From Monoplex corrugatus (Eukaryota; Mollusca; Gastropoda; Littorinimorpha; Ranellidae), in the NCBI GenBank assembly GCA_030674185.1, contig JAPXFY010000026.1, forward strand, positions 53,080,246 through 53,144,245: 64,000 bases of DNA, in the 5' to 3' direction. Positions 1 to 8,984 of this stretch are shown here, piece by piece. The translations under genes and the position numbers were made by a program. Below the pieces are notes generated by a model. The model ran no database searches. It saw only the letters and a list, made by a program, of their open reading frames with translations, and had not been told where the DNA came from. Each line of letters opens with the position of its first letter. Position 1 is the first letter of the stretch.

Positions 1-74
1 ACTTAAATTATACCTTATATAACAAAGATACTCCAACAAGGGAACATTACACTTTCAGTCGAAGAAATGCATTT

Positions 75-76
<2 letters not shown>

Positions 77-124
<48 letters not shown>

Positions 125-300
125 AGAAAGAGAGAGAGGGGGAGAAAGAGAGAAAGAGAGGGGGAGAAAGAGAGAGAGACAGAGATAGAGAGAAGAAGAA
201 GAAGAAGAAAAAGAAGAAGAAGGAGAAGAAGACCAAGAAAAAGAAGATGATAGTAATGAAATTGATGTTATGGTGATGATGATGATAACGATGAAGAAGA
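77..300. repeat. GA/GAA-rich simple repeat
   Basis: A polypurine tract starts as uninterrupted (GA)n, then becomes interrupted GAGAAAG and GAA repeats and ends in GATGAT-type repeats. Reading frames across it are low-complexity Arg-Glu or Ser-Leu strings and are not genes. Confidence 0.95.
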
Positions 301-448
301 AGAATTTCCCTCCCCACCCCTTCCGCAGAAGAATTCTAGACTCCTGAACCATTCAAGCATTGCCTTACACCAGAAGAAGCTGAGGGTTTTCGTTTGACGG
401 CTCAAGGTCATGGGAAAACCTTGATCATTTTGATAGACGCTCACTCAC

Positions 449-669
449 CGGGCAAAGGCTTCTGCTGTAGATGGTGGTTAAGCTTCTCCACAGTCACAGG
501 CAGAGTGTCGAAGTCGTGGAACAGTTGCTCAGGGTTAATACGCATGGAAGCTGGTTTGATGTTGGACAGAGCCACAGTGGTGGAACCCAACGGGTGGTCA
601 GGCATGACGGTGATATAGGCCAGCTGCTGGGTGGGTACAGTAGGGTCTGTCTTCGGCATTAACCACAGT
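449..669 (-). CDS. Internal coding exon of an unidentified conserved gene (downstream of the exon at 3804-3974)
   Basis: On the minus strand a polypyrimidine-poor but canonical acceptor (TTGCAG) at 670-675 precedes an exon of 221 nt. The exon ends at a strong donor, CCCG followed by GTGAGTGA at 441-448. It enters with one base of a codon and leaves in phase 1. The translation is non-repetitive and looks like real protein: it starts LWLMPKTDP, continues with AYITVMPDHPLGSTT and SNIKPASMRINPEQLF, and ends LNHHLQQKPLPG. Its entry phase fits the exit phase of the minus-strand exon at 3804-3974 (AG plus A gives Arg), so I infer they are neighbours in one mRNA. I do not recognise the protein family. 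The next exon would lie left of the window. Confidence 0.7.
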
Positions 670-1120
670 CTGCAACAGTGTTAAAAAGCCTCACAACCGA
701 TCCGCCGCTCGGATACAGTCAGAGGGCGGAGCTTTTTTTTTTTTTTTTTTTTTTTTTTCCATCCTACACGCACACGATTCTGGACGTCACAGAAATAGCT
801 CCTGTCACCTCCATTCCAATTTGGTTCCATTCGATGTACTGCTGTCGATTTATCATAGCTTTCTGTATAAATGCAACTTTATATTTGGAGAAGAGTTAGA
901 AGATAAAGACAACTATTATTTTATCAAATCTAAAACCTTGTTGTTTCTCCTGTCTCAAGCTACATGTATTTGGGAAAATATTGTGGACATGCGATGTGCG
1001 TACACAAAACGGTTGCAAATGGATCTGACACTCTCAGACAAGGGTTGTTTACATACTCCATCTTAAAATTATGAAAATTACGGGTGCAGTGAAACAAACT
1101 ATTAACATTAATTTATTGCA
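670..1120. other. Intron of the minus-strand gene; poly(T) tract, no gene seen
   Basis: This is the intron between the two minus-strand exons. It contains a run of about 28 T at 731-758 (poly(A) on the minus strand, possibly a retroelement tail). I find no supported exon or RNA gene. Confidence 0.5.
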
Positions 1121-1188
1121 GTTGTTAGAGCGCCATGGTCATAACGCAACGGTTGTAGGTTCGATCCCTGGGAGGGCCACTTTTTTTT
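1121..1188 (+). repeat. tRNA-derived SINE head followed by T8
   Basis: The sequence TTAGAGCGCCATGG resembles a degenerate A box. GGTTCGATCCC at 1158-1168 matches the Pol III B box. The tRNA-like segment ends in GGGAGGGCCAC and runs straight into eight T, a Pol III terminator-like run. The full cloverleaf is not convincing, so I read it as a SINE head rather than a working tRNA gene. Confidence 0.45.
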
Positions 1189-1195
1189 CACAGGC

Positions 1196-1198
<3 letters not shown>

Positions 1199-1278
<80 letters not shown>

Positions 1279-1328
1279 ATGTGTGTGTGTGTATGTGTGT
1301 GTATATGTGTGTGTGTGTATGTGTGTAT

Positions 1329-1394
<66 letters not shown>
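1199..1394. repeat. (GT)n microsatellite
   Basis: About 195 bp of GT repeat interrupted by GTAT and GTGC variants. The Cys-Val and His-Thr reading frames across it are artefacts. Confidence 0.98.
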
Positions 1395-1400
<6 letters not shown>

Positions 1401-1411
1401 CCTTGCTTTCT

Positions 1412-1690
1412 GATAGAGCCGTAGAATCTCTGATATCTCAAGTCTAATCCCAGTCTGCAAGATTAAAAAATGATCTGTTGGCAGCCCATCCTGATGTGTC
1501 CATTATTCTGGTGGTGCTGGCATAACGTTTCATAACATTTCTTCCCTCCCCTCTCTATTTCAAGACCTTTCCAGCGCCTAGGGTTTTGCACAAGCCCGGG
1601 GAGTCTGCCAGGTAATTGCTGGCAGATTTGGGTGGAGCGCATATGGGATTGTTGGAGTGTGGTGAATCCCTCTTGAACATAATCCAAACT
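1412..1690 (+). repeat. Dispersed SINE-like repeat, copy 1
   Basis: This segment is clearly similar in direct orientation to 21186-21500. Shared blocks include CTGATATCT near the start, CATTCTGGTGGTG, AATTGCTGGCAGATTTGG, GGAGCGCATATGG and GTGGTGAATCCCTCTTGAA. The 5' part (CCGTAGAATCTCTGATATCTCAAG) resembles a decayed tRNA-derived head. Two diverged copies 20 kb apart support a dispersed retroposon. Confidence 0.75.
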
Positions 1691-1953
1691 CCAACATAAC
1701 GAAACAACCAGCTCACAACAAATTTACTAACTAGCTAATCAACTAATCGACTAAACAAAACGAGCAAACAACGAACAAACCAGTCTAAAACATTTATCTG
1801 CGGCGTCAGCCAAAGTCTACGAGGTTGTGCTGTACAGATAGCGACTATGGAAGCCATGGATGTAACCAAGTAAAGCCAAACAACTCAGCCCTATGGTAGA
1901 TACCAACCAACTGGGCCAAACCAAAAACAGATCAGTCAACTACTGAACACTCC
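1691..1953. other. Unassigned AT-rich sequence
   Basis: CTAA/ACAA-rich sequence leading into the 24-bp minisatellite. No exon, RNA or mobile element is supported. Confidence 0.4.
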
Positions 1954-2170
1954 ATCCAACTGACCAATCAACTGTCTGGTCAATTGACCGATCAACTGTC
2001 TGGTCAACTGACCAATCAACTGTCTGGTCAACTGACCAATCAACTGTCTGGTCAACTGACCAATCAACTGTCAGTCAACTGACCAATCAACTGTCTGGTC
2101 AACTGACCAATCAACTGTCTGGTCAACTGACCAATCAACTGTCTGGTCAATTGACCAATCAAATAACTGA
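1954..2170. repeat. 24-bp tandem minisatellite
   Basis: About nine head-to-tail copies of a 24-bp unit built from TCAACTGTCTGG and TCAACTGACCAA. The unit contains the imperfect palindrome TGGTCAACTGACCA. One copy is shortened near 2070. Confidence 0.9.
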
Positions 2171-2257
2171 CCAAAGCAACTGGCCAACCAAATCTGAACA
2201 AATCAATTAACTAACCAGACTGATAAAACTGAACAGTTCAACCGATTGGTCGAATAA

Positions 2258-2432
2258 ACCCAGCACCAACCAACCAAACAACCAAACAACCAACCAAACA
2301 GCCAATCAATTAACCAACCAACCAACCAACCAACCAACAAACCAACCAACCAAACAAACAGCCAACCAACCAACCAACCAACCAACCAACAAACCAATCA
2401 ACCAACCAACCAATCAACCAACGACACAACCA
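2258..2432. repeat. (AACC)n-type simple repeat, interrupted
   Basis: Imperfect CCAA/CCAAACAA repeats. The Trp-Leu-Val-Gly frames on the minus strand are repeat artefacts. Confidence 0.9.
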
Positions 2433-2908
2433 AACAACCGACCAATCAAATAAAGAAAAGAAGACCAAACCCCACTGAAATAGAATAAAAACGCGCATTC
2501 AACGGACAAGACCAGACAGGACAGGCACTACTATTTGGCCAACATGCCTTTGTCAAGGGTACACAAAAGATAACAAAGAAACACATTTATAGATTAAGAA
2601 CAAAACCAACAAAATCAGATAAATTCCTTATCATTTTGTGGAGCTGGACAAAATAACTCATCTAAAGAAAAAAAGGAACCATGCCAACCCAAATAAAAAT
2701 GAAATCAAACAAAATCAAATTAACGACACCAATCCAATCAAATCAATCAATGAACTAATTCATACTACACAGGAAATCACGTATAGAGGAAGAATGAAGA
2801 AGAAGACCAAGTACAACAACACCAATGAAGACAAATGTACAGAACAAATAAGCAAATAAGTAGAAGAAGACCAAAAGAATAAGGAACACACACAGCAGCT
2901 ATAACAGA
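2433..2908. other. Unassigned A-rich sequence
   Basis: A-rich intronic or intergenic sequence between two AACC repeats. Short Lys/Asn-rich frames reflect base composition. No gene is supported. Confidence 0.4.
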
Positions 2909-2980
2909 ACCAACCAACCAACCAACCAACCAACCAACCAACCAACCAACCAACCAACCAAACAAACAAACAAACAAACC
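2909..2980. repeat. (AACC)n then (AAAC)n microsatellite
   Basis: A pure CCAA run of about 50 bp followed by CAAA repeats. Confidence 0.95.
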
Positions 2981-3020
2981 GACAGTGAGAAAACAGTTCC
3001 AGTACTAGCACAGAACGCAG

Positions 3021-3246
3021 CCTTTTGACTCGCGCACCCGATCCACCAACTGCAAAAACTTAATCCTTTGCTTCCCACTCCCTGTTCACCAACTGCAAAA
3101 CTTAACCCTTTGACTCCCTTACCCTATCCACTAGCTTCCTGCATGAAGCCGGTGGATAGGGTGAGGGGATCATAGGGTTAAGTTGTTGCTTCGTTAGCAT
3201 GGTTGACGATATAGGCTGTTGGTGGGCGGGGTGCGGGAGTCAAAGA
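3021..3246. repeat. TTAA-bounded foldback element related to the 70-bp satellite
   Basis: A hairpin at 3102-3181 begins TTAACCCTTTGACTCCC and ends ATAGGGTTAA. Its centre is the palindromic stretch CTTCCTGCATGAAG. To the right (3178-3246) is one satellite-like unit in forward orientation (TTAAGTTGTTGCTTCGTTAG ... GGGAGTCAAAG). To the left (3021-3101) are two units in the opposite orientation. The same order of inverted units, hairpin centre and forward units begins the satellite at 14886. Confidence 0.75.
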
Positions 3247-3803
3247 CTTATCCAACACACAAAAATGTGTTCAACTTCTGTTCACTACTGATGATCCGGT
3301 GTCTGGTTTTCCTTAAATTAATGAAAAATAAAAAGGCTAAAGAAAAAGAGTGGGAACAACAACAACAACAACTACAAGAAAACACTTGTTCTCCACGAAT
3401 ATGATGTAACTTACAGAAGAAAAAGACAGCAACAAGCGTTCGATTATTTCTCACCAGGTTAATTTCAAGTGAACAATTTAACGATTATTTTCTTACGATG
3501 TGAAACTTTGGAAAATAAATACAACTCACAGAAGAAAAAGACAGCAATAAATGTTCACTCATTTCACGTCATGTTGATTTCAAATGAAAAAAGAATACTC
3601 ATTATTTCCTTATAATGTGAATCTAGTGAAAATCTAGGAGCTTCGTAAAAATACCTCAATCCATGATGATTTCAGATTGTCAACAAAGATTATTATGTCG
3701 GTGTGAGTCTACTAAAACTGGTAATAAATAAAGAAATAAAAGCAAGATTTGGGCAGTAATACTTTTTTCCCCCTACAAATCCAAAATAAAAAATGTGACT
3801 GAC
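3247..3803. other. Intronic sequence with a ~115-bp tandem duplication
   Basis: 3409-3525 and 3526-3640 are diverged tandem copies. Both begin AACT(T/C)ACAGAAGAAAAAGAC and include (A/G)TTTCAAGTGAA/ATTTCAAATGAA and ATGTGAA. The rest is unassigned AT-rich sequence within the minus-strand gene, downstream of the exon at 3804-3974. Confidence 0.6.
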
Positions 3804-3974
3804 CTGAGTCCCCTGATGTAGACATTCTTGCCATGACTGGAGAAGTGCTGAAGAGTGAGGTCAGCATCCAGACTGAAATCAGTGGGGTTCATCTTGTGAT
3901 CCACTGTCTCACATTTCACAGCGCTGAACTGGGGCATGGAACGCAGCCATTGGTTCGCTTGTTCCACCACAGAC
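3804..3974 (-). CDS. Internal coding exon of an unidentified conserved gene (upstream of the exon at 449-669)
   Basis: The minus-strand exon is preceded by the acceptor CTGATAG (plus-strand 3975-3981) and followed by the donor GGACTCAG/GTCAGTCAC. Length is 171 nt; it starts with the last base of a codon and ends in phase 2. The 56 codons read SVVEQANQWLRSMPQFSAVK, then CETVDHKMNPTDFSLDADL, then TLQHFSSHGKNVYIRGL. Phase joins exactly to the exon at 449-669 and regenerates an Arg codon. The composition (Trp, Cys, His, few repeats) and clean splice sites argue for a real gene. I do not recognise the family. The acceptor end of this exon has been tandemly duplicated in the flanking intron (3950-4960). 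Confidence 0.7.
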
Positions 3975-4227
3975 CTATCAGATCACACAATACACCGAGT
4001 GTTAACCTGCCAGAATGAGACGTCACAAAAGCAATGAAGAAGACAGGCTTGAAACTGGTTCGCTTGTTTCACCATGGACCTATCAGATCACACAATACAT
4101 CGAGGGTTAACCTGCCAGAATGATGCATCACAAAATCAATAGAGAAGGCAGACAGACCAAATTGGTTCGCTTGTTCCACCACAGATCTATCAGATCACAC
4201 AATACATCGAGGGTTACCCTGCCAGGA

Positions 4228-4300
4228 TCCTTGGTAGTATAGTGGTCAGTACCCTCCGCCTGTCACGCGGGAGACCGGGGTTCAGTTCTCCCCTGGGAGG
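4228..4300 (+). tRNA. tRNA-Asp(GTC)-like gene or pseudogene
   Basis: The sequence matches the tRNA-Asp pattern closely: A box TAGTATAGTGG, anticodon loop CTGTCAC with anticodon GTC at 4262-4264, and an intact anticodon stem (TCCGC/GCGGG). It is followed by GGGAGACCGGGGTTCAGTTC, which includes the T loop. A T6 terminator-like run follows directly. The acceptor and T stems carry mismatches (a C:C pair in the T stem and a C:A pair in the acceptor stem), so it may be a pseudogene or a tRNA-derived SINE head. It lies within the TSD-flanked composite insertion, which favours a mobile origin. Confidence 0.55.
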
Positions 4301-4324
4301 TTTTTTCTTTTTTTTTTTTTTTTT

Positions 4325-4727
4325 GAAGGTAAGATACACAGGTACACATGTCATTTACATGTCATCATCATCATCAGGTGTCTTGCCGCATGGCGTTGAC
4401 GATCATGGACTTCCATCTGTCTGTTGTTGCCTCAAGCATCTCTTCCACCCTCTTTGTCTTCAGCCACTCTATAAGTCCGTCTAGTATCTTCTCCCTGTAA
4501 CCAAGATTATTCCAGCGGTAGGCTGATAAAATACCAGTATAAAATACAGACCAGGTAAAACATGGTCTAGGTTGGGCCTCAGGACCTGGCCAGCTCATGG
4601 ATTTATGTGATGGCTTAAGGCTTGAGCCATGATCACCATACTCACGGCACTTGTGACGTAAGTGCATATGGAATTCGTTCCGAGCGCGGAGACGTCATCT
4701 TGAGAAACTGAAACTGAAACTGGAACA
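4325..4727 (-). mobile_element. SINE with 5' CAGTTTCAGTTTC and 3' poly(A), interrupted by a LINE fragment
   Basis: On the minus strand it begins CAGTTTCAGTTTCAGTTTCT, passes GATGACGTCTCCGCGCTCGG and GAGCTGGCCAGGTCCTGAGG, and ends TTACCTTC plus A-rich tail (4301-4324 as T). The plus-strand segment 43336-43598 is a second copy without the internal interruption, which fixes the element's length and orientation. Confidence 0.8.
4363..4495 (-). mobile_element. 5'-truncated RTE-like LINE fragment inserted in the SINE
   Basis: The sequence is homologous to the 3' ends of the other RTE-like copies (shared GCATGGCGTTG, GATCATGG, TGTTGCCTCAAGCA, CTTCAGCCACTC, ATCTTCTCCCT) and has the same ATGATG tail (seen as CATCATCATCATC). 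It splits the SINE sequence ACATGTAACC with a short TGT duplication at both junctions. Confidence 0.8.
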
Positions 4728-5070
4728 GCCAGAATGATGCATCACAAAAGCAATAAAGAAAGCAGACAGTACAAACTGTTGGCTTGTTCCACAACTGATC
4801 TATCAGATCACACAATATATCCAGGATTGCCCTGCCAGAATGATATATCACAAAAGCAGTAAAGAAGGCAAATAGGACATTCTGGCTCTTAAACCTCATT
4901 ATATAGAACACAGCAGTTGGTTGGTTTGTTCCACCGAGAAATGATTATGCAAGGTGAGATATGTAATCAAACAGTAGTCATTGGTTCAGCTGTGCTATGG
5001 TTGGGCTATCAAAAGCAAATTTGGATATATCATAGTAATATATGATATTGAAAATTATTAATTATGTAAA

Positions 5071-5555
5071 CAGCATTCAAGAAGATGAAAAGCGTTCTTA
5101 CCAATGCCTATCAAATAATATCAGGAAGAGAGTTCTTCAGTGTTATTTAGAACCGATACTGTTGTATGGTTGTGAGGCGTGGACCGTCAACAAGCAAAGC
5201 CAGAACAAAGTTGAGGCAACTGAAATGAGGTTTCTAAGAAGAATGTTGACAGTTCCATGGACAGCGGAGAAAACAAACGAGAAAATCTTGAAAGAGGCAG
5301 AAACGAGGTCATTAACAAAGAAAATTAGAAAAAGACAAGCAACATTTAGAGTACATGTTATGAGAAAACAGAAATTAGAGCATCTGGTCACAACACGAAA
5401 ACTAGAGGGAAAGAGAACACCAGGTAGACCCAGGGAGAAAATACTGAACAAACATGCAGAGTGTCTGGGAAAGGAGAGAGTGGAGACGTACTTGCAGCGG
5501 CAAGGGATAGATTCGTATGGAGGGCCATGATCGCCAACGCCATGCGGCAGGGCAT

Positions 5556-5595
<40 letters not shown>
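5071..5595 (+). mobile_element. RTE-like LINE 3' fragment, copy A, with (GAT)n tail
   Basis: A nearly open frame (5042-5530) encodes the C-terminal part of a non-LTR retrotransposon polyprotein: ILLYGCEAWTVNKQSQNKVE, FLRRMLTVPWTAEK, and KLEGKRTPGRPREKIL. The 3' end AACGCCATGCGGCAGGGCAT runs into (GAT)n at 5556-5594. RTE-clade elements are known for short tandem-repeat 3' tails; the clade call is inferred from that and from the protein, not from a search. 5'-truncated, so no endonuclease domain is present. Confidence 0.85.
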
Positions 5596-5596
<1 letters not shown>

Positions 5597-5779
5597 TTAT
5601 GTTATATAAAAAGAACCACTGGTTATTTTGTTCCACCGCTAGCCAATTAGAATGATTATACTTTATGACACGCGTTATGACAGTCACACAGATGGGCCTG
5701 TTACACAGTAGGGCGCTTCCATTGCTTAGTATATTCCACACTGACATACATTATGTATTATGAGATCAGTCACCATAGT

Positions 5780-6262
5780 GATGTGGTTATGGATTGGACT
5801 ACTGATGCGGTTATGGATTGGACTACCAATGTGGTTATGCAATGGACTACTGATGTGGTAATGTAACGGACCACTGATTTTGTTTTGCAGTGGACTACTG
5901 ATGTGGTTATAGATTGGACTACTGATGTGGTAATGTAACGGACTACTGATTTGGTTATGCAGTGGACTACTGATGTGGTTATACAGTGGACTGCTAATGT
6001 GGTTATGCAATGGTCTACTGATGTGGTAATGTAATGGACTACTGATTTGGTTATGCAGTGGACTACTGATGTGGTAATGGAAATGGACTGCTAATGTGGT
6101 TATGCAATAGACTGCTGATGTGGTTATTCAAAGGACTACTGATATGGTAATGCAGTGGACTACTGATGTGGTTATGCAATGGACTACTGATGTGGTTATG
6201 CAAGCGACTACTGATATAGTTATGCAATGGACTACTGATGTGGTTATGCAATCGACTGCTGA
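5780..6262. repeat. 24-bp tandem minisatellite
   Basis: About 20 diverged copies of a unit made of GATGTGGTTATGCAATGGAC plus TACT. Variants include GTAATGTAACGG and GATTTTGTTTTGCAGTGG. Because 24 is a multiple of three the array stays open in several frames; these are not genes. Confidence 0.92.
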
Positions 6263-6604
6263 TGGGAGGTCGTGGATTCGAAATTCCCTCAGTCCAAAAA
6301 TTTTGTTTAAAAAGAAAAGCCAGTTTTCGCCTCTGAACGACTAAGACTTGAGCATGTTATGGATTTACTGGGCAGACGGGACCAGACAGTCAGGTCTCAT
6401 CCACTTTACGGATATGTCATTTACAGCATTGTCTCACATTTCCTGACCAACACAGCGGGTGTCTTGTATCTCTCAGACCTGGTTTACGCCAGGAATATCA
6501 TGATAGTAAGCATAGACAACAGCCTTGTCACGCAGTCTCAGTCCTAGACGGAACTTCACAACATGATAATTATCATCTCCATGGTCACAAAATTATCAAT
6601 TATT
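6263..6604. other. Unassigned sequence
   Basis: No exon, RNA or mobile-element signature is supported. A GTGGATTCGAAATTCC stretch at about 6273 faintly recalls a B box. Confidence 0.35.
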
Positions 6605-7252
6605 TATCATTATCATCATGTGCCCTCCCACTTGGCGTTGCCGATCATGGCTCTCCATATGAATCCATCTTGTTGCTGCAAGTACTTCTCTCACCCTGTC
6701 CGTCTTCATCCACTGCGCAAGTCTCCCTGGGTCTATCTGGTGCTCTCTTTCCCTCCAGCTTTCCTGTTGTGACCAGGTGCTCTAACTTCTCTTGCCTCGT
6801 AAACTGTCCTATAAATTTTGCTTGTCTTATACTATTCTTCTTCATTATTGTTCTTTTTGCGTCTGCCTCCCTCAAGTCTGCCTCGTTTAATTTCTTTGCT
6901 GTCCATGGAACTCTTAGAAACCACATTTCAGCTGCCTCAGTCTTGTTCTGACTATGCATGTTGACATCCATGCTTCACATCCGTACAAGCTATTGATTCT
7001 ACATTACACTGAAGAACTCTCTTCCTGATGTTAATTGATAGGCATTTGTTGGTAAGAACGCTTTTCGTTTTCTTGAATGCTGTTTTAGCCTGACCGATTC
7101 TGTTGGCCATTTCTAATGTGCATTTGCCGTCTGGTGAGATGAATGTTCCAATGTATTTAAATTTATCAACTTGTCTCAATGTTGTGTCATTGGCCATTAT
7201 TTTGCATGAGATTTCTTCTTTTTCTTTTTTTTTTTCAACTGATTACCGTGAC
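6605..7252 (-). mobile_element. RTE-like LINE fragment, copy B
   Basis: On the minus strand, frames 6952-7197 (TTLRQVDKFKYIGTFISPDG, RIGQAKTAFKKTKSVL) and 6645-6971 (VPWTAKKLNE, REKLEHLV-type, KLEGKRAPDRPRE) give the C-terminal half of the reverse-transcriptase polyprotein with frameshifts. The 3' tail is a decayed ATGATAATG repeat at 6605-6622. It meets copy C head to head at about 7253. Confidence 0.8.
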
Positions 7253-7560
7253 TTTATGAACAGCAAAGAAAACAAACGGGACAGTCTTGATGGAGGCAGA
7301 CACAAAATTTTCATTGATAAAGAAGATAAGGAAAGATAAGCAACATTTATAGCACATTTTATGAAGAAAGGGGAATTAGAGCACCTGGTCACAACAGGAA
7401 AACTGGAGGGAAAGAGAACACCAGGTAGACCCAGGGAGAACATATTGGACGGACTTGGAGGGTGGCTGAGGACAGAGAGGGTGGAAGATGTATTTGCAGC
7501 AACAAGGGATAGATTCGTTTGGAGGGCCATGATCGCCAACACCATGCGGCAGGGCACATG
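7253..7560 (+). mobile_element. RTE-like LINE 3' fragment, copy C
   Basis: The frame 7361-7561 reads KKGELEHLVTTGKLEGKRTP and GRPRENILDGLGGWLRTERV. It ends at AACACCATGCGGCAGGGCAC followed by (ATG)n. Opposite in orientation to copy B, with which it shares a junction. Confidence 0.82.
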
Positions 7561-7567
7561 ATGATGA

Positions 7568-7601
<34 letters not shown>

Positions 7602-7616
7602 GGTGGTGGTGGTGTG

Positions 7617-7664
<48 letters not shown>

Positions 7665-7665
7665 C
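7556..7665. repeat. (GAT)n/(GGT)n microsatellite, LINE tail
   Basis: ATG repeats change to GTG and back to ATG. It is the expanded 3' tail of copy C. Poly-Asp, poly-His and poly-Ile frames here are artefacts. Confidence 0.95.
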
Positions 7666-7689
7666 CATGACTTCAGTCTTCAATTATTC

Positions 7690-8765
7690 ATAATCATCAT
7701 CATCAGGTGCCTTGCCACATGGCGTTGCGATCATGACCTTCCATCTATTTCTATCCCTTGTTGCCTCAAGCACCTCCTCCACCCTCTTTGTCTTCAGCCA
7801 CTCTGCAAGTCCGTCCAATATCTTCTCCCTGGGTCTACCTGGTGCTCTCTTTCCCTCCAGCTTTCCTGTTGTGACCAGGTGCTCGAATTCTCCTTTCCTC
7901 ATAAAATGGCCTATAGATGTTGCCTGTCTTTTCCTAATCTTCCTTATGAATGATCTTCTTGTGTCTGCCTCCATCAAGACTGTCTCGTTTGTTTGTTTGC
8001 TTGTCTTTTTTTGTTTTGTTTTTTGTTTTTTTGTTTTGTTTTTGCTGTTCATGGAACTCTCAACATTCTTCTTAGAAACCACATCTCAGCTGCCTCAATC
8101 TTGTTCTGGCTTTGCTTGTTGACCGTCCACGCCTCACAACAATATAACAATATTGGTTCTCTATAACATTTAAGAACTCTCTTCCTGATGTCAATTGATA
8201 AGCATCTGTTGGTAAGAACGCTTTTCATCTTTTTGAATGCTGTATTGGCTTGGCCGACTCTGCTGACTATTTCTGATGTGCATCTGCCGTCTGGTGAAAT
8301 GATCGTTCCCAGGTATTTGAATTTATCAACCTGTCTCAAGGTTGTGCCGTATGCTGTTATTTTGCATGAGGGGGTTTCATGTTTTTTACTGATCACCGTG
8401 ACTTCAGTCTTCCTGCTGTTTAGTTCCAACCCCTTACCTTTGCTTTCTATTTCTAGTACATGTATATTCACAAGGTTTTGTAGGTCCCTTTCATTTTCTG
8501 CAATTAGCACGGTGTCATCTGCGTATCGAATGTTGTTTATCATTTTTCCTCCAGCCTTTAATCCAGGGTCCTCTCGGTTTCTCATGATGTTTTCGCTGTA
8601 AAGTGAAAACAGATCTGGTGACAAAACACAACATTGTCTGACTCCTCTTTTGATGTTTTGGAAAGAGCTTATATCGTTTTCTATTCTCATTGCAGCTGTT
8701 TGTTCCCAATACATATTTCTGATTATTCGTAGATCTTTTCCATCAATATTGAGTCTTTCTTATTT
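7690..8765 (-). mobile_element. RTE-like LINE, longest copy (D), with reverse-transcriptase domain
   Basis: The minus-strand frame 8049-8714 (221 codons) contains RT palm motifs: KRGVRQCCVLSPDLFSLYSE, the catalytic YADD (8514-8525) in IRYADDTVLIAENERD, and GLELNSRKTEV, followed by KFKYLGTIISPDGR and EAWTVNKQSQNK. A second frame (7684-8082) carries the C terminus (KIRKRQATSIGHFMRKGE, KLEGKRAPGRPREKILDG). A T-rich tract near 8000-8050 and frame breaks show decay. No apurinic endonuclease domain is present, so the copy is 5'-truncated. The tail is CATCATCATCATC (ATGATG on the minus strand). Confidence 0.88.
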
Positions 8766-8984
8766 ACAGGATTGTTAAAACTGTCACAGATTCTGTAGTC
8801 CTTCTGCCCTGATCGCATGGTGACCTAGTTTCTGTCCCCCCCCCCCCCCCCCACGGCTTCTGTGCCTGAAGTCAAACCAGGTTGGAGTCTTTGGCATCAG
8901 TGGTTGATGGATGGAAGGAGGGGGGCTTCATAGGAACGCCCAGATGGTGGTTCTCTTAGCAGGGGTCTCTCCCTCTTTCTATGA
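8766..8984. other. Unassigned, with poly(C) run
   Basis: A C16 run lies near 8837-8852. No gene or element is supported. The minisatellite array begins directly after this stretch. Confidence 0.4.

Larger units (their letters stand above)
4221..4732. mobile_element. Composite insertion (tRNA-Asp-like + SINE + LINE fragment) with 5-bp TSD
   Basis: GCCAG occurs at both ends (4221-4225 and 4728-4732). Removing 4226-4727 plus one GCCAG restores the tandem-repeat sequence CCTGCCAGAATGATGCATCAC seen in neighbouring units. From left to right it holds a tRNA-Asp-like sequence, a T-rich run, a minus-strand SINE, and a LINE fragment inserted inside the SINE. Confidence 0.7.
3950..4960. repeat. ~106-bp degenerate tandem repeats derived from an exon/intron boundary
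   Basis: Four to five copies of a unit contain GGTTCGCTTGTTCCACCAC, CTATCAGATCACACAATA, TAACCTGCCAGAATGA and TCACAAAAGCAAT. They start near 3950, 4055, 4161, 4776 and (truncated) 4918. The first copy overlaps the 5' end of the real minus-strand exon at 3804-3974, so each copy carries a duplicated acceptor region. A 502-bp retroelement complex (4226-4727) interrupts the third copy. Confidence 0.85.

Noticed and set aside
1199..1394. Cys-Val and His-Thr repeat frames (also at 14354, 22100, 26250, 30704, 47918, 49754, 58500)
   Set aside because: These are translations of dinucleotide microsatellites.
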